A model generated the notes under the pieces. That model searched no databases. It was not told the DNA's origin and saw only the letters and a list, made by a program, of their open reading frames with translations. The position numbers and the translations under genes were made by a program. 64,000 bases of DNA from Bisporella sp. PMI_857 (Eukaryota; Ascomycota; Leotiomycetes; Helotiales; Helotiaceae): positions 1 to 64,000 of the forward strand of contig JAJSPD010000082.1 in NCBI GenBank assembly GCA_021307315.1. The letters run 5' to 3'. Every line of letters starts with the position of its first letter. Position 1 is the first letter of the stretch. Shown piece by piece: positions 22,227 to 33,534 of this stretch.

Positions 22227-24116
22227 GGTGGCTGAGGTATATATGCTGATAAAATCTGTACTTGCAAACCGTCAGTGGCCTTAATAACATGGTTTCTTGC
22301 ATGAACGTATCATAATTAGTATGCAGTAAATCGCCTTCGCCATTTGCGTTATATGATGCAAGCTTTGTATGATGTGGAATTTCCAACTTGACAGCTGATT
22401 TAACAGTCAACCAAAGCCCATTCTTCGGGTTCCTAATTAATGGTTTCTTTCTTAAATAATTGGTGAGATTTAGTGAAGCTATACTTTATTGATATACGGT
22501 TCTTACATTGGAAAGCCTTTTCAATGCTGTAACCATCAACAATCTTTAAACATTCGCTATTCTGAATCCACCAGTTTATCTCGGGTGCCTACTTTCTTCA
22601 GTCACAAAGAGCGGACTGCCGAAACATTTTAACATTGTGCCCTCCCCAAATGTTAGAACAATTAGCTCTGCCGAGGCGAGTATAGACCGTCTCCTACCCT
22701 GCAAAGAGAATTCATCTAGACCTGGGGAGATCTGGGGACGTACTTCTGTTTTTGGAGTGACGATTGTATCAGAACGCGAATAGACTCCCTGGAAAACCTA
22801 ACTGCTACTTCAAACATGTACTTCGCCTGGGTCCCAATTTTAAAAATCCTGGATTTCATCCACAAATAACACGTATGAAGATGAATTGATTGAAGATGCA
22901 GCAAAATAGATTTCTAATGTTGGTGCCCAACTTGCCAATGTCGACGCAAGCGCAGCCTTCACGCCTGCAGAGAATAAGCGCATTCTCGCTGAAAATAAGA
23001 GCTTCCATGGCTGTGGAAGTTTCTAGATGTACATCTTGTTGCGCCTATAAACAGTCTCAAGTTGGAAATACGCATCGCTATGTCTATTGTCAACATGCAA
23101 GTCACTGCAGATGACGTCCGTGATGATACGTGTAGTGAGCAATTAAGTAGAATTGTTTTCCCAGGGCAAGAGTCGCCCTAGGCTAGGTATCAGCATTTGT
23201 AATAAAGGAGAAAGCACGTTTTACCATCAAGTCAGTCAGCGTTCCGGGTCATGCTGAACCATGTACATGATCTATGATTCATTTCTGTTCGCCTTTGATC
23301 TTGATGTCATAACATACGTCTTGCCAATGGAAGATAGGAGTTTGCTTCTCAATGGCGGCTCTCTCGGGATCATTAACTGTTTTATGAGCTAGGAGCCGAT
23401 GACCCATGGGAAAGATCAGGGCTTCACCCTTGGGTTTTTTAGTTGTGATTTATTCTGCTGCAGCGAGAAACATGACCAAGGAAAAGTCATGAAGCACATG
23501 AGAATGCCAAATTTTCTAAGCTTCTTCGGTAAAAGGATATTTAGCATAGAAAAATGCTCACCTCCATTTCTGTGCGCCTTCTAGCCTTGAGAGAAGCAAT
23601 ATACCCATTTTAACACATTTCTTGATCCTAAGAATTGATTAATTTGATTTCATAGCCATGGCTATCATATTAAGCCACAGTATTGATATGTGCGAGTTTA
23701 TGTCAAACCGGACATCATAGTCTCCTGCCATATTGGGCACAATTTTTAGTGCACATCTGTGCTTCTGAAATATTGTTCTAGTGCCTAGAACGAGCTGTAA
23801 ACCGCCTATAAAATAATACATGGCAGTTTCAAAGTCTCTGTTTGATAGAGCAATACGTATTATAACCGAATATTCCATATAGAGCCCAACTAGGCTATGG
23901 GCTCCGAATGGAATATCTCGAGGCCGAGGTGCTCAGAAGTAATGGAGCATAATTGCCACTAGGATTCGTATTTAGTGTAACCAAAAGCCATAGCTGCCTA
24001 GCTTGAACCCCACTCCTGTCAAGTCCAGAATCCCTTTTTAACTTGTTATCATTTCCTAATGTAGGTTATCTATCAGAACAACGATTCGTTTTGGACACCG
24101 ATTATGTCTGTTTTCC
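22227..24116. other. gene-poor region, nothing supported
   Basis: About 1.9 kb after the BVMO stop. There are only short frames. One on the minus strand at 23639-23878 (MEYSVIIRIALSNRDFETA...) reads somewhat protein-like, but no family or exon partner is apparent. Confidence 0.4.
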
Positions 24117-24145
24117 AAAAAAAAAAAAAAAAAAAAAAAAAAAAA
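24117..24145. repeat. homopolymer A29
   Basis: A run of 29 A. It could be a slippage-prone microsatellite or the poly(A) end of a long-lost retroposed copy. No coding or LINE-like sequence is recognisable just upstream on the plus strand. Confidence 0.85.
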
Positions 24146-25273
24146 GCAGCTTCTCGCCTACATATCGGAACTATTGATCGATTATTTGGCGTCAGTCGCA
24201 TCTGAAGCCAGACGGAACATAACGCCACGGCTGAATACCGTAATTGGACTAAACTGTTTTAGGCTGAGGTGCGGCTGAGGTGCGAAGCGAAAACAGCAGA
24301 GGCAGCTGATACTGAGTAGGCGCTTTTCTGCACCCTTTAGACTTTCTGAATCTAAATCCAGCGTTAAGAATACCTTGAATTGCTAGTCGGGAAGGATAAT
24401 TCATTCATGTGTATACAGAAAGAACTTGGAGAGTTATCTCTTCCTTTTCTAGTATACCTCTCGAAGTCTTTAATACATATTTTGGCGTTTTCCTTCGCCG
24501 TTAACTATTTCAGCCTTAATTCAAGACATTTATAATAGTCTTTCACCTCAGGCCTAGCTCAGATAAGCGACATGTTCTTTCCCAAGGCTATTTTTGCCTT
24601 GGGACATTTCATCTGAGGACTGTACTGCTGGAAGTCCTCCCACCACTTTCGCCACATCCGGGTCGCAGACTAGAACATCAACTCTCCTTCGAAAACTTCT
24701 GCTAGTGTCCCTACTAACACCACTATTAATATCGCTCCACACATCTCCAATTCTGCTATGACAGGACTTCAAGCTGGTGCCAGCCTTGGAGTGTTAGGCT
24801 TAATTATTGGAGTTATCCTATAGTATTGAAAGAGAAGATGGTGTATATGCGTTATTAGCCTAGAAAATAATAGAAAATTATAGAATTAGTCATATCTGAT
24901 GTCGAAGTAGCACAGACGCCTCACAAAGAATGCTCGGAATCCATACTGCGTAGGTTAACCCGGACACTATTCTGATGGCATGACTTGATGCTTTGAAAGT
25001 TCCAGGGCAGGAGGGTTTATGATCCTTGCGTGGTAATATGGGGCTGTAAAGGAGCGCACTCAATAAAATACTTTGGTCTCTCAACCAGAATGAACAAATG
25101 TTCCATAGAGCTCTGATTATATTCTGCTGGAGAAAGATTAACGGAGTAATCAAACACAAATCGACAGCGGTTATCGACCTGCTCCTCACCAATACATCTC
25201 GGAGTTATCTGTCGATACTCTGACACTTTTATATCGTGGTTCATGGGTGGATTCGCATGCCCCGCAATAGACA
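24146..25273. other. gene-poor region
   Basis: No gene supported. An 11 bp unit GGCTGAGGTGC is tandemly duplicated at about 24262-24283. The rest is AT-rich unremarkable sequence. Confidence 0.4.
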
Positions 25274-25275
25274 TA

Positions 25276-25431
25276 CAGTCAAACCTGGTTATATCGGAAC
25301 GCTCGGTGCCAAACCAACCTTCCGATATAACGAGGTCCATTATAGCTACCTAAAGCTCGGTGGATCCAAGGTTCATTCCGATATACAGAGGTTTCCGATA
25401 TAACGAGTTCCGATATAACCAGGTTTGACTG
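25276..25431. mobile_element. pogo/Tc1-type MITE, well-preserved (156 bp)
   Basis: Perfect 25 bp terminal inverted repeats beginning CAGTCAAACCTGG, flanked on both sides by TA (25274-25275 and 25432-25433), the target duplication of Tc1/mariner elements. The terminal CAGT-x-x-AACCT and internal TATAACGA resemble the pogo/Tigger branch. The interior carries several copies of TCCGATATA-x-x-GAG on both strands. There is no coding capacity, so movement would need a transposase supplied elsewhere. A diverged sister copy lies at 11774-11947. Confidence 0.92.
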
Positions 25432-25433
25432 TA

Positions 25434-26550
25434 ATACTGGTCAACTAGCCCCAGCACTGGCAAACCTTTGAGGAGCATTTCCTGGGGCAGAATGTTTGCA
25501 TTCGTGTTAATCTTTGCCGTTAGGTGCAGACTGTTACGTGCTAAGGAGTGATAAGGAGGCTCGGAGGATATAAGTAGAGAGCTCGGAGCGTAGTAGAAAA
25601 GGTAGAGATTAGTCTTTGCATCAATTGGGGTTGATTTGTGACACACTGCCTTATCCACCTTACGCTTGCTAGTGTATCCGTCTCCTCATGTGAAGCCAAC
25701 GTCCCCTCTGCAGTCCTGGGGTCTGATATTCTTCTTATACCTGTATTTGTAAGCACCCGAGGTTCTGCCAATTGAGGATCCTGCAATCTATCCGCCTCTT
25801 AATCGTATTTGGAGGTCCTCAAAACCGGTCTCTCGTGTTATTTTCAGGCATCTCGAAAGGATTTGTAAGTATGTGTCCATCAGCATCCAAATCCTTTCGC
25901 AGGGCTAGTTGAAGGTTGCCCAAAACTCCCAACCAGGAGCCATACCATTTCGCCTTAGCGAAATCAAATACCATCGGTTACCTCACGTATGTAATGCGTG
26001 CTCAAGATGATCAGAGTCACGTGTATAGGACATGACAAAGGTTGCATCTGTTGCCATAACGCTCAAGTAAGTGACGCACGGTATAACTCAACAAAGAAAG
26101 AAACACTTTTATGAAAGACACCATATTGTTATCATATATTACATGGCCACAAATTTGGAGCATTGCTGAGACATCATAGACCATCTTTAGGAATTCTCAC
26201 TTTTTGGAAGGGCGAAACAGAACGTACTTGAAATTCCTCCAGGACCTGAGTATTTAATAAAGCTAGTCCTAGAGATGACGAGAATTGTTGAGATCCCTCA
26301 AAATTGGAATACTATAAATGGACTTCGCGTGACCTCTGAAACTTAAAGTAACAACGAGCTAGGAGTGCAGATTAATAAATACGTTTAGTATGTTTGAAAC
26401 TGGTCAACTATAGCGTTCTAAGTAATTGTCCACTTAACGCAATTAACATAATTAATACAGAAGTGATTCAAATATATACATGTGGAGGCATAAACTTTAC
26501 TTTTGGATGACTGCTTTCAGGACCCTCCCCCACTTCTCATCCACAAATTT
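25434..26550. other. gene-poor region upstream of nothing, downstream of RNase T2
   Basis: No gene supported. A TATA-bearing block at about 25528-25641 that begins TGTTAC and ends GTGACA was weighed as a solo LTR and not accepted. The remainder is the 3' flank of the RNase T2 gene. Confidence 0.4.
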
Positions 26551-28240
26551 TTACGCACTCTGCCAAATGAATGTAATTTCCACTGTATTGCTTGTAGTAA
26601 AAACCTTTTGTTGTACGGTCCCAGAAGGAACGTCGGCAGCGTAGAAAGTTGAATGTCCGGCGTACGCTAGAAAACCATTAATACTCTGTAACTTGTTAGT
26701 ATTGTCTCACAATTTGGGGAAGGTTTATTAGAGAAATTAGTACCGTAAACACCCCTGCACTGTTTCCAGTCGCACATGAGAATTCACCTGCAATGATATC
26801 ACAAGGACCCTTGCTACTTGTGAGTGTGAATCCCTCGCCTGAAGATCATCTGTCAGCTAGCTGAACGAATACGTGAAATCAGAATCAACATACCAGAAGT
26901 AGCAGCCGTATATGTCGCACAAGTGCCAGTTGTATACCACGTGCCAGCGCTAATCAAACATCCCTTATTAATCCCACCGGTGTATGCCTGCAAGAATCCT
27001 TTCCCGGAGTAAGCCGCACCAGTCACCGTTGGCAAGCTTCCGGTGCTCGTGGAGGTAAGAGTGGGTAGATATTTGGGGATATATTTGACACCTGTATCAG
27101 GACACCCTGATTTGCTGCCATCAGGAGAAGTAGGAACGAATTCCCCGGTCTGCACGCTGCCCAGAACATTGTAGTGATACCAGATCTGATCCAAGGCGCC
27201 GCTGGTACATGAAATGGTGACAGGAAATCCGTGTGCCAAGGTTAAAGCGGCCTGAATCTCAGCGAAAGTGTATGTGACTGTGGTGGAGGGGATGATGCCC
27301 GCGTTAGCAAGGGTCTGAGATCGTTAGCTCGTCTCAAATGTGTTCTCAGCCACAGAGATGCTATCATACAGCGTAACTATCCAAACCTTTGAAAAGCTCC
27401 ACAGCAATTCCAAAATAGTCAACCACTTCTTCCTGCCCAGTATAGCCGTTATAACAGCTAGGCTCCAAAGTACTGATACAAGTTCCGTGCTTGTCCCATT
27501 CGTGCTCCCAAAAGCTCTCATCATTTCCTTGATAGTCTTTCCAATACGTATTCATGTAAGCCAACAAATCGGTCTTGCCGTAGGATTGCAGAATCGCCGT
27601 TATGTTTGAATATTCACGTGATGCATCGCAGTTGGCATCATAAGTACCGTCGCAATGGTCTGGCCAAAGGCCATGTAAAGTCCACGAGTTGTTGGGTCCT
27701 AGGAATGTGTTAATTTTGTCTTGGGAGATAGCGCGAATATTCAGCTCCAGGCAAACGTTAATTAGGGAATGTACCAGTGCTAGGGGCCGTATCCCAAAAT
27801 TGGGTCAGGAGAAGTTGTCCTCCTGGCGCATTGAAACAGCAAAGGTTTTCCACGACAGTGGTATTCTGACAGCTCAGTTGCGGGCTCAGACATGTCTTGG
27901 GTCCTGTTGGAAACCCAGTAGGCGTACTAGTCGGTGCAAGAGTAGATATACTCGTGCTCGTAGCAAGGGCAGTAGTCGATGCCGGTAGTGTTGTCATAGC
28001 TATGCAGCTACACGCACTACTGACTCGACTTGCCACATTTCCCGTGCAAGCATTCACAGCGAACGAAGGAATCGCACTCGTGGCTGTCACGGGAGCAGTT
28101 GTGAAAGTTGCACAAAATGACTGCGCTGCCTCGAGACGACTGGTCGCGCGCAGAGCTCGAAGGCAGTTGTCAGCGTTGCAGCTCGCAACCACCACGGCAG
28201 GGAGCAAAAGCGGAAGAATGAGGGTCGAAAGGCGAGACAT
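26551..28240 (-). CDS. secreted RNase T2 with N-terminal Cys-rich module, 488 aa
   Basis: Exons (minus) 28240-27775, 27719-27370, 27314-26894, 26838-26744, 26685-26551 (489 codons). Signal peptide [20 protein letters not shown], then a module [10 protein letters not shown]...SFCATFTT...SSACSCI followed by a Ser/Thr-rich linker, to about residue 115. The T2 catalytic domain follows: [13 protein letters not shown] (His171) and [17 protein letters not shown] (His228, Glu229, Lys232, His233), all catalytic residues present. A roughly 100-residue C-terminal domain, as in fungal Rny1-type enzymes, ends the protein. It cleaves single-stranded RNA via 2',3'-cyclic phosphates in the secretory pathway, vacuole or outside the cell. 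The N-terminal module is common on fungal secreted proteins but unusual on RNase T2. Confidence 0.92.
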
Positions 28241-29877
28241 CTTGGGTCTTCGCGTGTGCGGATGAGAGAAGAGATGAGGATATCTACTTGCCTGGCAACA
28301 ACTTCATCTACATGTAATAGAACATGGGAAGCGCAATTTACTTATACTTCTACTTGTACGTAGTTCAAAATCTGACCTGCCTGTCGATCGGAGTATCCAG
28401 GGCGAATTCAGCAGCTGTAGTAACAGAGAGTATGCAGGTGGGCGCCTTGTTCGAATCAAGGTTCCATTTAGAGGAGAGGCAGACATGATAAGCAAGCACA
28501 TGGGTATGCCGTTTGATAGAGAAGGGCTTGTTGCGCTGGCTGGGCGTTCTGATTAGTGGGAGTATTTCAACGTCGGGGTGACCATAATACGCGGGTTAGC
28601 TATTGTAGGTAGTACTTAAGTTAGTAGATAGATTAGTATATATGAAGTAGGTTGAAAGTGGCAGGTCAGAACGGATAACCAGCCGTTCTGGCCCCACGCT
28701 TCCCTTGCCACTTTGTCGTTGTCGCTAAGCTTTCTTGTTCGGACCACGCCGAGAACTCGCTTTGCCCACGTGCATACCATTTCAGAAGATTACCCGGTGA
28801 ATCCTTTGTACATGCTCATTACATTATGCATAAATATTACATAAGGAGAGACTACATTTAGTGCTGCATATAAGCCGCTGTGCTAGTAACATTCAATACG
28901 AAGCGCATGCTCCTACATGTGCACGCTCACGTGCAAAAGTATCATCGTGTCCCGATATCGCTTGACCAGGCTATTGAAGTCACGTGAATCAGGTAACTAA
29001 ATCGAAGAATAAAGACGATGCAATGCGTAATGAGAGTTCAAATAGAAGAAATAAGATAAATGAAGAATAAGTCGCATGACTGATTCCCTCTAAAGAGAGT
29101 GTGAGCATATGTATACTATAAAAGGTGTCGGGCCTTGGCAAATGGTTGACTAATACACAGGTAAGACTTCGCAATCATTGCTGGGGTAGAAGAGAAAGAG
29201 GTTGAATCTCGTCGGTTATATGGAGTACAACTTGAGACTGACAATCCTTAAATGTAAGTGACATATTTGTCCTTCTGGACTGCTCTTTAATCTTGCTGCA
29301 TCACCCGAAAGCAGCCTTTCTAGTTTATAGTCTGACTATCGACTACCCATTAATGCCCCTTGAGCTTTGGCGACAGAAAGTATATAAAAATTCATACTAC
29401 TTACGTAGTTCTACTATTGGGATCTCAAGCTACAATAAAGCTTAAATTCTGGAATACTCCATTAATCTAACTTGCGAATTTTCTCACAATAACACACAAA
29501 TACAATGGATAGCCAAAATTGTCAAAGGTTATGTGGAAGAAGCTCGCAACTATTATAATAAGAAAGCAATACATAAAATTAGTCACTTCTAAAAGCATTG
29601 CTACCAAATGCGATTCAAAACGCTAAGAGGAAGTTGAATTCCACGCCTAATAAAAATCAGACCTAATACAGCTGCTACGATTACGATACACGCATGATAC
29701 AGAGAACGGGGCCTAACGTGCACAGAAATGGCAATGCCCTTGACAGTAGCTGACTAAACTGCAGAAATGAAGCATTCAATAAACCAATCAATTAATCGGA
29801 ACTTCCCTATACAAAATGCAAAGATTCGCTTGTCACCTCTTAGATACATGAAGTCTTGCACGACTTTCTTAGGGAGC
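28241..29877. other. intergenic, no supported gene
   Basis: Contains the RNase T2 promoter, then AT-rich sequence. A hairpin CCTTG-TTCGAAT-CAAGG at about 28446-28462 looks like a lone tRNA T-arm, but no acceptor, D-arm or anticodon arm fits. Confidence 0.4.
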
Positions 29878-30204
29878 TTACCAAGAATACTCTTGCAGTA
29901 GCCTTCCCTTTTTTCCAGTCAATTTCGAAAAGAAGCTACGCTTAGGTGTTGAGGTTGTCGTATTAAATGTGGCCACGGAGTCTGGTTTAGGCGCGGGTAC
30001 CTTCGCCTGCAGTTTCTGACGATGCTCGTCGATGGCCTTGACTGCACGGTTCTGGCGTTCATATGCTCGCTGTGTCGACCTGCGAACGTTCTCTGCTGGG
30101 TTGGGATGTTCTGGATACGGATCATACCACGGCTTGTCGTTGGTCCGCTCTTGGTATTGGAGCCTGCCATCAGGCAATTCGGTGACCCAGCCTCGCTCAC
30201 TCAT
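29878..30204 (-). CDS. small WW-like domain protein, 108 aa
   Basis: Single exon from ATG at 30204. It starts MSERGWVTELPDGRLQYQERT and continues to KPWYDPYPEHP. The first Trp, the central aromatic and the last Trp/Pro are spaced as in a degenerate WW domain. A basic region of about 50 residues follows (RRSTQRAYERQNRAVKAIDEH), then FFSKLTGKKGRLLQEYSW. The layout resembles short ascomycete WW-type proteins whose C-terminus carries F-[FG]-x-K-L. WW domains bind proline-rich ligands. No signal peptide or membrane segment. Assignment of the WW fold is tentative; that this is a real gene is more secure because codon pattern and length are coherent. Confidence 0.6.
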   Translation of the reverse strand: MSERGWVTELPDGRLQYQERTNDKPWYDPYPEHPNPAENVRRSTQRAYERQNRAVKAIDEHRQKLQAKVPAPKPDSVATFNTTTSTPKRSFFSKLTGKKGRLLQEYSW

Positions 30205-31343
30205 TGTTCAATCGAATTTTTTAATTATTATTTTTTTGGCAGAGGGAATATTCAAAGAATAATGGTCCTTCGCTGCATCCAACTTTGATTTTGACTTTAG
30301 TATTCATCCCCAGCATTTTCGGCGCAAGTCATCTTCTTTATACCTGGTAGTGCAGTGAACTTTGGGCACATATGCAAAGCTGCTATTGCCTTGACGAGGC
30401 TGGTACTGTGAAGGTAGGCTTACAGTTATGTGGAGGATGTGCGGCAAGTGCTGGGCTTTGTAGGCTCTCAGGCTGGATATTCTTTAGAGATAATCTTATT
30501 GAAACAAAGCCTATCACAATTGAGCAGTTTTTTCTGGTTGCTCTAGAATTCAAGAGGCATGTTTATATTGCGAAGCTGCCTTGCTAAAGTTTCTATCATT
30601 TGCTAAGACTTCAAGCCGCCTTCGCTTGTCTTGATTGGCACACCTCCGCCCAACGATTTCAACCTACAGCAGCACTAATAAAACTTGATTTTGCAGTAAC
30701 TTGTATCACAATTTCAAAGCGGTAGTAAAATTTCTTACTTTTCATTCTTTCACTTTTCGTCCAGACGCCATGGGTGAGCAATCATTGAGGCACTGCCTCC
30801 ATCCACTCACTTTCTCCACCATGAACCAGTTGCGGCTCTATCAAAATACGACTAACCAAGGACCTGGTTCCCTTTCCAATCAGCCACTACTTCCTGCCGA
30901 AGATACTAGGCGAAGAGGGCTACAATATGAAAGTTAATCAACGCTAGTGACTATTGGATACTTCAGCCAACAGCTTCTAGAACCACCTCTTTCATGGTTC
31001 AGCAAAAAGGAAAAGGGCTAAACCTTCTGTTTCTCTACTGTACGCCATACTCTCATAGGATTAAAAGAGACGAATAGCTAATGTTATCATAGATTAGGTA
31101 GTGGGAATGGAAAGCAGCACCCTTTCAGTATAACCATTAAGCTTTTTATAGAGCTACTAGAGACATGCTGGCTACCTAAAGCATTCATTCAGAGCATAAA
31201 CTGCAATCATGGATCTCTGGACCATTTAACTAATTACTCAGGCAATAAATCTAAGCGCATGCTCTCTAACCTCTGTTCGTCATCTCTCCTTGTATTTTGT
31301 CCATTCAAAAATAATATAAGTAGGTTTAAGAACGACCTCAGCA
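30205..31343. other. intergenic or decayed 5' part of the next pseudogene
   Basis: No intact gene. A short plus-strand frame from ATG 30770 (MGEQSLRHCLHPLTFSTMN...) could be an early exon of the pseudogene that follows, but splice partners are not convincing. Confidence 0.35.
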
Positions 31344-31930
31344 GTGGCTATCCAAACGCCATACACTCCTTTCCATGGCTTGTCAATAGCTACGAGAATC
31401 AATTTTCAAAATGGCACCCTCGTCGGCATATTATACAGTAAAAAAGAAGGACATATTCCACGAATCATGGAAATACTTGAATGCCGTCCCAAGGAATCGC
31501 TTAATTTTCTGTTGACTGTTCTCGCCCTGCTCTACGAAGAACACGGAAGTCAAGCAGAGGATCGTCGCAAAACTCTTGACCTTGAAGTCATAAGGATAGA
31601 ACAGACCACTGGCATGACCTCTCTAGCACTTACTGATCAAGCCTGGCAAGAAATGGGATACGAGAGGCTCATCCGAGATTTGCACTCCTGAAATGCCAAC
31701 TTGATATTCCTAGGCGATCTCCTACACTTCGAGCTGGACTTTGGCAAATTTTGCTACAAAGTTTTTGACATCTTCGAGGATTTGCGTAAGAGAGCAGGAA
31801 AGCCGGCCTTCCATACACCTGAAACTAAGGACAAATTCCATCTACGCCTAAGCTTCCTCCTGAAACTAAGCCACTTCCGCCAGCAGCAGACACAGGCGCT
31901 GAGGTTGAGGATCCAGGGCCAAATCAACCT
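31344..31930 (+). pseudogene. fungal protein of unknown function, in-frame TGA
   Basis: One continuous reading frame with a single internal stop at 31689-31691. Upstream: ILECRPKESLNFLLTVLALL, TLDLEVIRIEQTTGMTSL, MGYERLIRDLHS. Downstream: NANLIFLGDLLHFELDFGKF, KVFDIFEDLRKRAGKP, LRLRIQGQINL, then a GTAAGC donor. The text resembles a family of uncharacterised ascomycete helical proteins with an I-R-x-L-H-x-C-N-x-x-L-I-F-L core. CGA to TGA (expected Arg) would explain the break by one transition. The 5' part is unresolved and the 3' exon after the donor was not found. Confidence 0.6.
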
Positions 31931-33534
31931 GGTAAGCCTCTCGTACTTTAAATTGTGGAAAAAATTATGCCGTAACAATTGACGAAACTTACGTGGCAAC
32001 ATGGCGATAGCTCTATAGCCTTATCTCCTAGAGAGACAGCCGAATAAACCTCGTTATCGCAGAGGAACCGAGGGGCATCGCTCTCGCGGCCCAGCAAGAC
32101 AGTCGCACCATGCGGGAATCAGGTTTTTGACATTAGTTTTCCTTCCCAGCTCGCTCATAGCCGTAAGTCCTCAATCACCAGCTCGCCAGCAACTAATGTG
32201 TGAGCCTTATCTAGAGTGTTTTCAGCACCGGCGTCCTCGATCTCAGGCCTCAAAAAACGGACAAGCCTGAGGACCTAGTAGCGCCTTTATGGTGGATACT
32301 TGCCTTAGGGTCGCTGATGTTCACCCAATTGTCATCTTGGTATGGTGGCTCTGGCACAGACAGACTCTATGTGCTACTGTTATCGCGTCGGACAAGAAGT
32401 CTGCAGTTGTTTAATAGTGCTATATAAATATATCCCTAGATCTTCTATTTACCTAGTTGAAACTTTAATAGAGTCCTTTTAGATATACTGCGAATCTTCG
32501 CCACTCCATCAGATGCGCTACACTTTCATGCCAGCCTACCGCTTAAACTACTACAGAGCTTCTGTCATTTTGGACCTGTATATATAATTCATGGACTAGT
32601 TCAATATTCTGGGTATTGTACTGATATAACGTACGGATTGGTACAAAATGACGAACTTTTAAACTACTCGACGTACTAGAAAAATCCATTACCAAGGACT
32701 TTTTAGACTTACAATTCCCTTTTTTGTTCCGGACCATGTAATACGTGGCCCTAATCCATTCTACTTTGCACTAGATTGGGTGATGAACCAGCAGGCCACT
32801 CACATTGTGCATATTTCCAACAACACACAGAGAGCTTCGAAGATCAACACGCCTTGCAGGTTCATGTAGAACGGAGTATCAAAGTTCAAATATGGACACG
32901 TGATTATTCATCTTGGCCACTCAAAACAACATATGATCTTGTTTCTACGCTCTCCTCATTTCCCCATGTAGGTACCCTCTCACTTCAAGGTTTTAGCTGT
33001 ATACGGTATTTTGCGCCTCGCTCCATGAGCTTACAATCTGCGTATAATACTGTTTTTGTCGCCCACTCTTCCTGACTGACATATGTTTTTATCCTCTTTG
33101 ATATTCATAACTAATGAAATAGTCTATAACACCACTACCAACCAATTCATGGCCTAAAAAGATTCGAAACTTGTGGCTACCAGCGACTACGGGTGGTGGC
33201 GCGGCTAAAGAAGGAGATAGAGGCAGCGGCGGAGATGATTGGCCATATACTGGCTTGTGTATGCTTTTACCTAGTTCCGAAGAAGGTGGTGATAGAGAAG
33301 ATGAAGATGTGGGTAAACAAAGAGTATTCAACGCGAAATTGAGTTTGTGGATGCCAACGTACTATGAAGGGTCTCCCTTTAGAGGAGAGGGCAGAGGGGA
33401 GATTGCAATGAGTGAAAGTCACAGTAGACTAGAGCAGCATAAATTCATCATGAATCTATCTTCACAACGCAATTCTTGATTCAGCTAGGCTTACGCCCTG
33501 CACCACATTCATCTCTAACTGTTCTTCTACCTAA
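31931..33534. other. gene-poor region
   Basis: No supported gene. Several 80-100 codon frames overlap on both strands without family resemblance or splice logic. Ends at the stop codon of the sugar-transporter-type gene. Confidence 0.4.

Noticed and set aside
25528..25641. Possible solo LTR beginning TGTTAC and ending GTGACA
   Set aside because: No target duplication, no second copy and no retroelement coding sequence in the window.
28446..28462. Hairpin CCTTG-TTCGAAT-CAAGG resembling a tRNA T-arm
   Set aside because: No compatible acceptor stem, D-arm or anticodon arm on either side.
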